The notes below the pieces were generated by a model, which saw only the letters and a program-made list of their open reading frames with translations, did not search any database and was not told where the DNA came from. Source: CAXXFQ01 sp963674475 (GTDB lineage: Bacteria > Planctomycetota > Planctomycetia > Pirellulales > Thermoguttaceae). Taken from it: DNA of 64,000 nucleotides. Of the stretch, positions 51,707 to 60,371 are shown one piece after another. The position numbers and the translations under genes were made by a program. The DNA lies in contig CAXXFQ010000017.1 of the NCBI GenBank assembly GCA_963674475.2, forward strand, positions 1 through 64,000, written 5' to 3'. Positions within the stretch are counted from its first letter, which is position 1, and every line of letters begins with the position of its first letter.

Positions 51707-52315
51707 ATGATCCAAGTTCAAAAGATAACCGACCTGCACCGCGAAACGGTCGCCCGTTGGCACCAAGAACCGATTGAAAATCCCTACGACGAATTTCTCG
51801 CCGCCGTCTGTCTCCAACACGAGCAAAATTACCGGCTCTGGCATCAAGAGGATATCGCGCGAAGCCTCGACGTTTCCGACGACGAACTGGCCGAAGTCAA
51901 ACGGTCGATCGATAAATTGAACCAACGTCGAAACGATCTGATCGAACAGCTCGACCTTTTGCTGATCCAGAAGTTGGGCGAAGCGAAAGTTCAACCGGAA
52001 GCGGGGGCACGGCTCAATACCGAAACGCCCGGTAGCGCGATCGATCGTCTTTCGATCCTTTCGCTGCGACTTTTCCATATGCACGAACAGGCCAACCGCG
52101 AAGGGGCCGACGAGGCCCACCGTCAAAAGGTTGGCGAAAAAATCGACGTCCTCTACCAACAGCATGCCGATCTGTCCCAATCGCTGTCCGAGCTGCTCGA
52201 CGATATTTTCGCCGGCAAAAAACTGCTCAAGGTCTACCGTCAAATGAAAATGTACAACGACCCGAGCATGAACCCCTACCTCTACAACGCCAAAAACCAA
52301 CTCCCCGCCGCCTAG
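51707..52315 (+). CDS. DUF4254-family protein
   Basis: 202 aa from the ATG at 51707, with AAGGTG 8-13 bases upstream; the frame is open from 51647 but that part looks non-coding. Almost entirely helical and charged (WHQEDIARSLDVSDDELAEVKR, seen in part; QRRNDLIEQLDLLL; HRQKVGEKIDVLYQQHADL). It matches the DUF4254 family, which often lies beside glycosyltransferase or lipopolysaccharide genes and has no known activity. No signal peptide, so it is probably cytoplasmic. The stop codon abuts the first unit of the 65-bp repeat array. Confidence 0.8.
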   Translation: MIQVQKITDLHRETVARWHQEPIENPYDEFLAAVCLQHEQNYRLWHQEDIARSLDVSDDELAEVKRSIDKLNQRRNDLIEQLDLLLIQKLGEAKVQPEAGARLNTETPGSAIDRLSILSLRLFHMHEQANREGADEAHRQKVGEKIDVLYQQHADLSQSLSELLDDIFAGKKLLKVYRQMKMYNDPSMNPYLYNAKNQLPAA

Positions 52316-52575
52316 GCGGGCAGGGCCCGCGGCCGGACCGGTGCTTCCGCACCGAGGTTTATAACCCGCTCCCGTTGGTCGGCGGGCAGGGCCCGCGGCC
52401 GGACCGGTGCTTCCGCACCGAGGGTTGAACCCGCTCCCGTTGGTCGGCGGGTAGGACCCGCGGCCGGACCGGCGATTCCTCGCCGTGGGCGAAACCCGCT
52501 CCCGTTGGTCGGCGGGCAGGGCCCGCGGCCGGACCGGTGCTTCCGCACCGTGGGTTGAACCCGCTCCCGTTGGTC
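52315..52575. repeat. Four tandem about 65-bp units with three hairpins each
   Basis: Units at 52315-52380 (66 bp), 52381-52445, 52446-52510 and 52511-52575. Each holds a GCGGGC-AGG-GCCCGC hairpin, a CGGCCGG palindrome, a CGGTGC-TTCC-GCACCG hairpin and a GGGTTGAACCC-type hairpin, ending CCCGCTCCCGTTGGTC. In unit 3 paired changes keep the stems: GCGGGT/ACCCGC and CGGCGA/TCGCCG. Unit length is not a multiple of three, so it does not encode a repeat protein. Confidence 0.85.
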
Positions 52576-52650
52576 GCTGGTACGCGGTCGACAAGGTGGA
52601 GCGGACCGTTTATAAAAAAGATGGAAGACGCCTCTTCGTTTTCTTTTTTT

Positions 52651-52712
52651 GACCGGTGGGAGCCGTGGCCGGTCTGGTGTTTTTGCACTCAGAATAAAAT
52701 CCGCTCCCGGCG
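52651..52712. repeat. Diverged unit of the 65-bp repeat
   Basis: GTGGCCGGTCTGGTG, a short T-loop, GCACTCAGA and then ATAAAATCCGCTCCCGGCGGGG align with the tandem unit but with many changes. Probably an older copy. Confidence 0.5.
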
Positions 52713-53000
52713 GGGCGATGGTGGTTCCTATTGCGGCGTTGAACCGTTGGCATCGTTCGATCGAAGTACTGCCTTTCTTTTCAGCCCTTTTTTTCAGCGG
52801 GCACGGTAAATCGGTCTTCTTTACTTCTGACGTTGGGAGCGGCTTCCCCCCCGTCGGTTCCGGCCGGCAACCGAGGGCGCAAATCGTATTTGCTTGTGTT
52901 GCGCAAAACGCAAATGGCGCCAACGGCACTTAGTGCCACTCTGTAGGGTGGTGTCGTCCGGAAAATGGCCCGTCTCAAGATGCTCTTGGAAAACCAATTC
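52713..53000. other. Intergenic region upstream of the cyclophilin-dockerin gene
   Basis: No gene recognised. It contains short local repeats (GCAAAACGCAAATGGCG and a GGCACTTAGTGCC palindrome near 52925), and a promoter follows at 53001. Confidence 0.4.
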
Positions 53001-53030
53001 TTGACTTTTCCCCCTGCTCCTAACTATAGT
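53001..53030 (+). promoter_or_regulatory. Sigma-70-type promoter
   Basis: TTGACT (53001-53006), 18-base spacer, TATAGT (53025-53030). It faces the secreted cyclophilin-dockerin gene and gives a leader of about 80 nt. Confidence 0.6.
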
Positions 53031-53118
53031 AGATATTTAAGGAATTTTGTGTACAATGCGATTTGAATGACTTCTCCGAAATACCTCTTATCACTTGAAT
53101 ACACCGGGATCTGGCCCC

Positions 53119-55425
53119 ATGCGGAAAAAGACGACTTGGCTCCAAAATAAAAAGCGTTTTTTTGCTTCAAAACCCGATCGAACCTTGCGATCGCCGACTA
53201 CCAAACGGGGACGATTTGAATCGTTGGAATCGCGTCAGATGCTTTCGGTTTCGATGACGCCGATCGGCGAGGTGGATCTGTATAGTGGGGCCGCGTTGCA
53301 TTTGGCTCTTGACGGATACGACTCCGAGGGCGGGCCGCTGACGTATGTTGTTTCGTCGAGCAATCCTGACGTGACTGCCTCCGTCCCCGAAGGCAATCGT
53401 AGCATGAAAATCTCGGTCGCCAGTGAAGACGGAGCGATCGACGGCGAGATGCTCTTGGAGCTTTTCGAAGGTCGCGCGTCCCGAGTAACCAGCCAGATCA
53501 TCACATTGGCCGAAAGTGGTTTTTACGATGGAGTCACCTTCCATCGGGTGATCGACGATTTCATGATCCAGGGGGGCGACCCGACGGGAACCGGTTCCGG
53601 TGGATCGGCGTTGGGCGATTTTGACGACCAGTTCCACCCCGATCTCATGCACACCTCAAGCGGCGTGCTCTCGATGGCCAAGTCGTCCGACGACACGAAC
53701 GATTCTCAATTTTTCATTACCGATATCGATACGAGACATCTCGATTTTGAACACAGCGTCTTTGGATTCCTGGTCGAAGGTTATGACGTTCTCGACGCGA
53801 TCAGCAGCACCGAGGTCGACGGCGGCAATAGGCCGGACAGCCCGGTAGTGATGGAGTCGGTCGAGATCGTTTACGACAATGAAAATGCCGTTTTGATGCT
53901 CGACGCGCCGGAAGGATATACGGGCGAATCGGAGATCACGATCACGGTGATCGACCAATACGGAAACCAATATCCGCAAGAGTCATTTGTTGTTAACGTA
54001 ACGCCCGACCCGTTCGACAACGAACTCTATCTGCTCGATATCCCGGAAATTCGCACCACGGTTGACACAAACACCACAGTCCAACTCGAAGTCTTCGATC
54101 CAGAAGGGATTGTCCCATTTGGCGAAACTCCTGCAGAAGGAGAATATGACAAACTGGTTTGGCTTTTTGATGACTACAAACTATGGGGGTTTGAAGGTTT
54201 TTCGGGAAGTGGTTACGAACAGTTGAGTCAATTTCTCTACACTCCTTTGCTCTGTCACGAAAATCTCACTTATTACTTAGATGATTTTACGGGGCAGGTA
54301 GAGGTAATTCCATCAGGCGGCCTGACAGGAACGCATCCTATCACCTTGGGAGCGGGACATTTATATGGATACCAAACCACGAACCCTAATGACCCTGCAA
54401 ACCCTATCCCTTACTATCGCTCGAGCCCAGACGTGCAGGTCGTTCCGGTCCATATCGTTCCGGACGTAGCGCCGGAGTCGGCGATCGCGATGACGTTGGT
54501 TCGCGATGAGACCGAAGTTTCCGGCACGTTTGGTGAGGTGGACGCGCTTCCCGAGAACGAGGCTTGGATCGACGAGTGGAGCGAATTTTCGATCGAGGTC
54601 TGGGCGAAAATTGACGATGCGGGGTCGTTCGGCATCAAGGAAGTGGCGACCGACTTGAACTACGACTCCGATCTGTTCACGGTGTCGGAAATCGAATACG
54701 GCCCCGGTTTCGCGATCAACCACACGGGAGAGGTCAATGCCGAAGCGGGGGTGATTGAAAATCTCGGCGGCACGACCAAAGGTTTCTTGGTCTCCTCCTA
54801 TACCGGAGAAGAAGGGGATCTCTATCCGTCCAACGACCCGGAAGATCTTTATATGTGGGGCGACGACCAGTACACGCTGGTCGCGCGGGTCCATCTCGAA
54901 CCGAATGTCGAGGGGGGAGGGCTCGCGTTAGAAGCCGACGGCGGTTACGCCACTCCGACGACGGAGTTGGGGTTCGCCTTGGAAAACTCCGAAATCAAAT
55001 GGAACGAAACCGATGGAACCGACGTTACCGAACTGGAGCTTCAAGGCGCCGATCTCTGGCCGGTGATTTACGACATCAACGACTCGCAATCGGTCGATAT
55101 CGTCGATATTCTTACGATGATCGGCTGTTATCAGCACGAGGTTGGTGAGGAGGGGTATCCCGAGACCTGGGCTTCGGATTTGAACCGGAACGGAACCGTC
55201 GATATCAATGACATCCTCCTCTGGATCGGCAACTACCAACTGACCCCGACCAGTGAAAACGAGCCTTTCTACCCGGACGGTTTCCCCGAGATCTGGACGC
55301 CTGAAGCCACGTCGATGGCGGCCACGTCGCTGGCATTCAATCAGGAAACGTCCTCCGATTCGGAAAACGAAGAGGAAACGGCCGCCGTGGACTGGGTTTT
55401 CGGGTATGACGACCCGTTGTTCTAG
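53119..55425 (+). CDS. Secreted cyclophilin-type peptidyl-prolyl isomerase with C-terminal dockerin
   Basis: 768 aa from the ATG at 53119; a TTG at 53095 is possible. The N-terminus has a basic region and the FESLESRQMLS motif common at the start of exported planctomycete proteins. Residues about 90-255 form a cyclophilin domain (FYDGVTFHRVIDDFMIQGGD with the catalytic Arg, and SQFFITDIDTRHLDF with HSVFGFLVEGYDVLD). Ig-like beta domains follow, then a type I dockerin (about 655-720) with two calcium loops, DINDSQSVDIVDI and DLNRNGTVDINDI. Codons for about 54100-54400 are clearly lower in GC than the rest. It may fold or anchor surface proteins; no cohesin is in the window. Confidence 0.83.
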   Translation: MRKKTTWLQNKKRFFASKPDRTLRSPTTKRGRFESLESRQMLSVSMTPIGEVDLYSGAALHLALDGYDSEGGPLTYVVSSSNPDVTASVPEGNRSMKISVASEDGAIDGEMLLELFEGRASRVTSQIITLAESGFYDGVTFHRVIDDFMIQGGDPTGTGSGGSALGDFDDQFHPDLMHTSSGVLSMAKSSDDTNDSQFFITDIDTRHLDFEHSVFGFLVEGYDVLDAISSTEVDGGNRPDSPVVMESVEIVYDNENAVLMLDAPEGYTGESEITITVIDQYGNQYPQESFVVNVTPDPFDNELYLLDIPEIRTTVDTNTTVQLEVFDPEGIVPFGETPAEGEYDKLVWLFDDYKLWGFEGFSGSGYEQLSQFLYTPLLCHENLTYYLDDFTGQVEVIPSGGLTGTHPITLGAGHLYGYQTTNPNDPANPIPYYRSSPDVQVVPVHIVPDVAPESAIAMTLVRDETEVSGTFGEVDALPENEAWIDEWSEFSIEVWAKIDDAGSFGIKEVATDLNYDSDLFTVSEIEYGPGFAINHTGEVNAEAGVIENLGGTTKGFLVSSYTGEEGDLYPSNDPEDLYMWGDDQYTLVARVHLEPNVEGGGLALEADGGYATPTTELGFALENSEIKWNETDGTDVTELELQGADLWPVIYDINDSQSVDIVDILTMIGCYQHEVGEEGYPETWASDLNRNGTVDINDILLWIGNYQLTPTSENEPFYPDGFPEIWTPEATSMAATSLAFNQETSSDSENEEETAAVDWVFGYDDPLF

Positions 55426-55648
55426 AGCGGTCTCTTCAAAAAAGGCGATTCGGGCTTTTGGGACGGAGCAAGCGATGGTCTCGCTCCGGTTTGCCGTAAA
55501 AAATTGACTTTCCAAAACCGTTGTGCACGAAGACGCGAGTCGGATGATCTTGCCTATCTTCGCCTTCTTGACATGGCGTCTCGTTTAGGAAAGAAACGGC
55601 CTCAAAAAAGAAGTTCCGAATCCCCTCTCTTGGTATCCCCTATTAGGG
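55426..55648. other. Intergenic region before the TRAP-like promoter at 55649
   Basis: No gene seen. A GGAGC/GCTCC hairpin at about 55463-55485 could end the dockerin-protein transcript. TTGACT and TTGACA hexamers at about 55505 and 55570 lack good -10 partners. Confidence 0.35.
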
Positions 55649-55677
55649 CTGACATAGCAAGCCGAGAACGATACAAT
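55649..55677 (+). promoter_or_regulatory. Sigma-70-type promoter for the small membrane protein/trk series
   Basis: CTGACA (55649-55654), exactly 17 bases, TACAAT (55672-55677). The first gene, at 55754, begins about 70 nt after the expected start of transcription. Confidence 0.6.
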
Positions 55678-55753
55678 AGGAAAATTCAGCCAAGCATCTA
55701 GGCCGCCCCCCACTAGAGCGGTCGATCTTGTTTTTTCACAAAGGTGTATTCCA

Positions 55754-56422
55754 TTGTCTCCTTCCAAGCAAATCTCCGCGAACGCAAAACCGGAGTGCAA
55801 GTCGGCGGAAAAACAGACAAACGAGCCGCATGACGAGAAGATCTCGCTCAAAGATCCGGCTTTGGCCGCGTTTTTGGCTTGGCTGGTTCCCGGTCTGGGC
55901 CATCTGTATCAAGGCCGCACGGCAAAAGGCCTTTTGTTTTTGGTCTGTATCATGGGAATCTTCCTGTACGGATTGTATCTGGGAAGCGGTCCGGAAGTCG
56001 GCTGCGGACGGGTGGTTTACTTTTCCTGGAAGCCGCAAGACAAACGACTTTACTACTTTTGCCAGATAGGCGTGGGGCTGCCCGCGATGCCCGCCTTGGT
56101 CCAAGCGGTTCGGGTCCGAAACGGACAACCGCCTCTGGGAAAATTTATGGCTCCTCCGGCGACCACCGGCGGAACGGGACGCATGATTTTTGATCCGCGT
56201 GCCGGTTTGGGGGATTCGGATTCTCCACGGATGACGCAAAGCGAGCTGATTCGCCATTTGGGTCCCTATTTTGAATTGGGAACCATCTACACGTCGATCG
56301 CCGGGTTGCTGAACATGATGGTGATTTTCGACGCGTTGTGCGGCCCCTTTGTCGTCCCCCGCAAGGAAGAGGACGAATCGGAAGAAAAATCGTCGGAAAA
56401 ATCGACCGTCGCGAAGGCGTGA
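55754..56422 (+). CDS. Planctomycete membrane protein of the DUF6677 type
   Basis: 222 aa, TTG start with AAGGTG 8-13 bases upstream. A TM5-like motif AFLAWLVPGLGHLYQGRTAKGLL, seen in part (about residues 38-58), leads into a TM helix; a second helix lies near 175-195 (IAGLLNMMVIFDALCGPFVV). Proteins with this GHLYQGR segment are small inner-membrane proteins of unknown role. The C-terminus is rich in Glu/Ser/Lys and cytoplasmic by prediction. A small membrane protein and trkA-trkH follow on the same strand. The family name is from memory and was not checked by search. Confidence 0.65.
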   Translation: MSPSKQISANAKPECKSAEKQTNEPHDEKISLKDPALAAFLAWLVPGLGHLYQGRTAKGLLFLVCIMGIFLYGLYLGSGPEVGCGRVVYFSWKPQDKRLYYFCQIGVGLPAMPALVQAVRVRNGQPPLGKFMAPPATTGGTGRMIFDPRAGLGDSDSPRMTQSELIRHLGPYFELGTIYTSIAGLLNMMVIFDALCGPFVVPRKEEDESEEKSSEKSTVAKA

Positions 56423-56525
56423 CGAGCGTCCTTTCTCGAAACGCGGATTCCATTTTTTAAATCGGCTGTGTGGATTTGCATCAAAAGGGGCAAAACGTCA
56501 CCAAAGTAATAAGGGAGATCTAACC

Positions 56526-56732
56526 TTGTACAACCTGAGCCTTTTGGCCATCATGGGCGGTAAGCTTTGGTACGCGTTACCGTTGGTGATCGTCGTGAGC
56601 TTGGTCTACTCGGCGACCCGAGCGGAAACGACCGAAATGATCCTGACCCACACGGTCCGGACGTTGGTTTGGATTACCAGTTTCATGCTGGTGGTGTTTG
56701 CCATTTTGTTTGTCCTTTCACGGTTTGTGTGA
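56526..56732 (+). CDS. Small two-helix membrane protein upstream of trkA
   Basis: 68 aa. Starts at TTG (56526) with AGGGAG 10-15 bases upstream; the ATG at 56553 is an alternative. Two hydrophobic helices (LWYALPLVIVVSLVYSA and LVWITSFMLVVFAILFVLS) are separated by a short charged turn (TRAETTEMILTH). The gene ends 10 bases before trkA, so it is almost certainly co-translated. Members with this order are known only as hypothetical proteins. A link with potassium uptake is suggested by position alone. Confidence 0.6.
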   Translation: MYNLSLLAIMGGKLWYALPLVIVVSLVYSATRAETTEMILTHTVRTLVWITSFMLVVFAILFVLSRFV

Positions 56733-56742
56733 GAAAAACGTT

Positions 56743-58086
56743 ATGCAAATTGTCGTAGTCGGAGCCGGAACGGTTGGGACGTCGATCGCCGAGATGCTCT
56801 GCGAGCACGGACATAGTGTCACCGTGGTTGATCATGATCCGGTTCAAACCCGCCGAGTCAACGATGAACTGGACGTCCGGGTGGTCACCGGGTCCGGTTC
56901 CCAATCGAGTATCCTTTTTCAGGCGGGCATTCTCGGTGCCGACCTTTGTCTGGCGGTAACCGGGAGTGACGAGGTCAACATGATCACCGCCAGCATGGCC
57001 AAAGGGCTCGGTGCGAGTCGTTCGGTGGCTCGGGTCTATGCGCCGGTTTTCCGGGATCTGAGTACGTTCGATTATCAGGGACATTTCGGCATCGATCGAC
57101 TTCTGAGCATGGAACATCTTTCGGCGATGGAATTGGCTCGCGAGATTCGTCATCCCGGAGTGGCCTTCATCGAAAATTTCGGCCGCGGCGAACTGGAAAT
57201 GCAGGAAGTGCATATCGCCGAGAATGCGCCGGCGGTTGGCGAGTTGATCAAAGATTTGAAATTGCCGACGGCGGTTCGCATCGGTTCGATTCGACATCAA
57301 GGGAAATTGCGTCTGGCCGGGGCGACCGACCGGATTGAAGCGGAAGACCTGATCACCCTGGTCGGCGCTCGCGACGACATCGACAAGGTTAAAGGTCGTT
57401 TTCAAAAAGAAATACCGCCGAAGCAAGGGGTCGTAATCGCCGGGGGCGGGGAAGTCGGTTTCCATCTGGCCCGGGTTTTGGAAGGACGGCGTTTCGCGGT
57501 CGTGGTTTTGGATTCGGACCGGGCCCGCTGCGAATTTCTGGCCGAGCACTTGGAACACGCCACGGTGGTCCACGCCGATATTCAACGCCGCGTTTCGCTC
57601 GAAGAAGAGCGGGTCGGAAGCGCGGATATCTTTGTCGCTTGCACCGGTGACGACGAAGATAATATTATGGCCTGCGTCGAGGCACGCGAGTTGGGCGTCA
57701 AACGGATCATGGCGATTATCAACCGGGTCGACTATGCCAATGTGGTTGGCAAGTTGGGAATTGACCATCCGGTCAGTCCGCGAGATGTCACCGCGCGTGA
57801 AATCCTCAGTCTGCTCAACACCGGCGTGGTTCTTTCGCGTACGCCCTTGACCCGAGAAAAAGATATCGAAGTTCAAGAGATCCAAGTTCAAGAAGGAGCA
57901 CCGGCAACCGAACACGTTTTGGCCCAGCTGGATTTACCGCCCCAATGTTTGATTGCCGCGTTGATTCGTGGGACTTACGTTCGAGTCCCCGGAGCCGACG
58001 ATCGACTCCTGCCGGGCGATACCGTGGTCGCTCTGGTCGGCGAGTCGGCCTTTGACGCGGTCGAAGCGATTTTCCGCGCCGAGTAA
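56743..58086 (+). CDS. trkA: Trk potassium-uptake regulator TrkA
   Basis: 447 aa cytoplasmic ring protein that gates TrkH. Two tandem RCK units: the first nucleotide fold VVVGAGTVGTSIAEML with VDHDP at residues about 4-35 and its C domain (about 140-220); the second fold VVIAGGGEVGFHLARVL (about 230) with VLDSDRARC and DDEDNIMACVEARELG (about 305), and a second C domain near 375-440. NAD/ATP-type GxGxxG motifs are intact in both halves. The ATG at 56743 overlaps nothing and is 10 bases after the small membrane gene. trkH starts 4 bases after the stop, so the pair forms one operon. Confidence 0.93.
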   Translation: MQIVVVGAGTVGTSIAEMLCEHGHSVTVVDHDPVQTRRVNDELDVRVVTGSGSQSSILFQAGILGADLCLAVTGSDEVNMITASMAKGLGASRSVARVYAPVFRDLSTFDYQGHFGIDRLLSMEHLSAMELAREIRHPGVAFIENFGRGELEMQEVHIAENAPAVGELIKDLKLPTAVRIGSIRHQGKLRLAGATDRIEAEDLITLVGARDDIDKVKGRFQKEIPPKQGVVIAGGGEVGFHLARVLEGRRFAVVVLDSDRARCEFLAEHLEHATVVHADIQRRVSLEEERVGSADIFVACTGDDEDNIMACVEARELGVKRIMAIINRVDYANVVGKLGIDHPVSPRDVTAREILSLLNTGVVLSRTPLTREKDIEVQEIQVQEGAPATEHVLAQLDLPPQCLIAALIRGTYVRVPGADDRLLPGDTVVALVGESAFDAVEAIFRAE

Positions 58087-58090
58087 TCTT

Positions 58091-59716
58091 ATGAATCTTT
58101 CACTCCTCAGTCGACTCCTCGGACTGATCGCCATCCTCCTGGGCGTCTCCATGGTTTTCAGTTTACCGTGGGCGATGCCGGTTTTTGGTGGTCAATGGCA
58201 ATACGAACGAGACGGGTTTTTCGGCCTGGTCTTGTCGATCGCCGTTTGTTTTCTTGTCGGGGGCGTACTGCGTTGGATGGGGAAAAAAACGACCGGCGCC
58301 CTTTTCCTCAAAGAGGCAATGGCCGTGGTCGGCTTGAGTTGGATCTTGGCCACGGTGCTCGGCGCGTTGCCTTATGTCTTCAGCGGTACCTATCAAACGC
58401 CGGATCAAAAGATCGGCTTCGTCGACGCGATGTTCGAGTCCCAGTCGGGGTTCAGCACCACCGGGGCAACCGTCTTGAGCCAACTGGAAGATCCGGCGCT
58501 GGTGCCGCGTTGCATCCTCTTTTGGCGATCGAGCACCCATTTTCTCGGCGGCCTGGGAATCATCGTCCTGTTTGTGGCGATCTTGGGACAGGGGTCGGCC
58601 GGAAAGGTATTGATGCGGGCCGAAATGCCCGGGCCAAGTAGCTCGACGCCACAAGCGCGAATGCAACATACCGCCTGGGTCTTGTTTCTGGTGTACGTGG
58701 GGCTCAATTCGATTTTGACGTTGCTTTTATGGTTTGAAAACATGTCGGTTTTCGACGCCCTTTGTCACGCGTTCGGCACCATGGCGACCGGCGGTTTCAG
58801 TACCTACAACGCCAGCGTCGGCCATTTCATGAACGATCCGAAATACAACGGCCCGCTTATTGAAATGACGATCACCCTGTTTATGGTCTTTGCCGGCACG
58901 AACTTCATGCTCCTTTATATGGCGAGCATTGGGAAAGTGACCCGGCTGGTCAAGGACATCGAATGGCGTACCTACATTTCGATCATGCTTTTGGCGACCG
59001 TCGCGATTGTGGCGTTCGGCTGGTACGACAACGATTTTGTCCACAACGGGATGACCCTTCCGTCGAAAGAGGTTTTGGCTGCCAAACCGGCCGAAGAGGT
59101 TCCGGCCCAATCGCTTGGCGGGGCCGTTCGATTCACCCTGTTTCAGGTCGTGTCGGTCATGACCACCACCGGCTATTGTACCGACGACTTCGATCGATGG
59201 TGCAGTTTCAGCCGAGGGATGCTTCTGATTCTGATGTTCGTCGGCGGATGTGCCGGAAGCACCGGCGGCGGGCTCAAGGTGATCCGTCATATCCTTTTCG
59301 TCAAGATTCTTGGCCTTGAGATGGAACAGTCGTTCCACCCAAGTGTCGTCAGGCCGTTGCGTCTGGGACGTCAAGCGGTCGAAGATAAATCGTTGCGAAA
59401 AAATATTCTGGTCTATTTCGGGATGATTCTCGCCATTTTCGCGATCAGTTGGCTTTTGACGATTACATTGGAGCCCAACTCGACCTGGAACGACAACGGC
59501 TATTCCCACGAGCACAAACTGATCGATGCGGCCAGCTGCGTGACGGCAACGCTGAACAATATCGGCCCGGGACTGGGAGTCGTTGGCGCGACAAACAATT
59601 ACACGCATTTCACGATGCCGGTCAAACTGATTTTTATTGGGCTGATGATGATCGGCCGGTTGGAAATTTTCGTGATTTTAGCCCTGTTCTTCCCCCGCTT
59701 CTGGCGGACGCAGTAG
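58091..59716 (+). CDS. trkH: Trk potassium transporter channel subunit TrkH
   Basis: 541 aa integral membrane protein with the four M1-P-M2 repeats of the Trk/Ktr/HKT superfamily. Pore-loop regions with selectivity-filter glycines are seen in FSTTGATVL (about 122), MATGGFSTYNA (about 233), TTTGYCTDDF (about 360) and LNNIGPGLGVVG (about 490). GSTGGGLKVIRH near residue 392 is a conserved TM loop. It imports K+ together with TrkA. The upstream gene order places it last in the series starting near 55.7 kb. Confidence 0.92.
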   Translation: MNLSLLSRLLGLIAILLGVSMVFSLPWAMPVFGGQWQYERDGFFGLVLSIAVCFLVGGVLRWMGKKTTGALFLKEAMAVVGLSWILATVLGALPYVFSGTYQTPDQKIGFVDAMFESQSGFSTTGATVLSQLEDPALVPRCILFWRSSTHFLGGLGIIVLFVAILGQGSAGKVLMRAEMPGPSSSTPQARMQHTAWVLFLVYVGLNSILTLLLWFENMSVFDALCHAFGTMATGGFSTYNASVGHFMNDPKYNGPLIEMTITLFMVFAGTNFMLLYMASIGKVTRLVKDIEWRTYISIMLLATVAIVAFGWYDNDFVHNGMTLPSKEVLAAKPAEEVPAQSLGGAVRFTLFQVVSVMTTTGYCTDDFDRWCSFSRGMLLILMFVGGCAGSTGGGLKVIRHILFVKILGLEMEQSFHPSVVRPLRLGRQAVEDKSLRKNILVYFGMILAIFAISWLLTITLEPNSTWNDNGYSHEHKLIDAASCVTATLNNIGPGLGVVGATNNYTHFTMPVKLIFIGLMMIGRLEIFVILALFFPRFWRTQ

Positions 59717-59918
59717 AATCACTTCCCCCGCCAAGGTGGTGTTTCAGAAATCCGCTCAGGGGCGTTTTTTACCAAGACTTGGCAAAATCGGGCCATCCGT
59801 GTATGATTCAAAGCGGTGAGAGAGATCCTTGAAGAAGCGTGCTTTTCTCTTGGCGTTTTTTCGATCCTCCGCGAGATAACAAACTACTTTTACTACTCCA
59901 AAACCAAGCGAGTTTCCC

Positions 59919-60251
59919 ATGACGTTAATTCTCACCGAAACGGCTTCCGAAGAAGTGAAGAAGATTTTCGAAAACCAAGATATCCCTGAAGGAACCTTCT
60001 TGCGTCTTTCCGTCGCCGGGGGCGGATGTGCCGGATTGCAGTATTCCCTGGGACTTGATTCGGAATTTGACGCGGCGATCGACGCCGAGAACATCTTCCA
60101 CGGCGTGAAATTGGTCACGAAGAAGAAATACGACCTTCATTTGGACGGAACGACGGTCGATTTCCAAGACGGCCCGATGGGTCGCGGTTTTACGATCGAG
60201 AACCCCAACTATCCCAAGGGGGGCGGGTGTGCCGGCTGTGGAGGTCACTAG
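59919..60251 (+). CDS. A-type iron-sulfur carrier (IscA/ErpA/HesB-like)
   Basis: 110 aa. The fold is clear: LTETASEEVKKIFENQ at the start, LRLSVAGGGCAGLQYSLGLD with the first cluster cysteine near residue 35, and NPNYPKGGGCAGCGGH at the end. A-type carriers normally end in a C-G-C motif; here the last pair is C-A-G-C, one residue wider, and the chain stops soon after it. Cluster binding is likely but its geometry may differ. It stands alone: no suf or isc genes are near. A terminator follows. Confidence 0.85.
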   Translation: MTLILTETASEEVKKIFENQDIPEGTFLRLSVAGGGCAGLQYSLGLDSEFDAAIDAENIFHGVKLVTKKKYDLHLDGTTVDFQDGPMGRGFTIENPNYPKGGGCAGCGGH

Positions 60252-60278
60252 AACCTCCCCCGACAGTCTATAACTACC

Positions 60279-60311
60279 AAGGCGATCCGAACCAACGGCT
60301 CGCCTTTTTTG
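60279..60311 (+). terminator. Rho-independent terminator after the Fe-S carrier gene
   Basis: AGGCGA / TCGCCT stem around a 15-base loop followed by six T at 60305-60310. Confidence 0.75.
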
Positions 60312-60371
60312 TTGGTACCAGGGTCCCGGAGAGTAAGCGGTTATCCACAAAAAAATGAAGTGAAAAGTTTT

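Noticed and set aside
52315..52575. CRISPR array
   Set aside because: Units are directly adjacent with no unique spacers and no cas genes are nearby.
52312..52929. Minus-strand frames encoding Gly/Arg/Pro-rich repeats across the tandem array
   Set aside because: The unit length of 65 bp is not a multiple of three, so the frame changes with each unit; substitutions keep hairpins and not codons.
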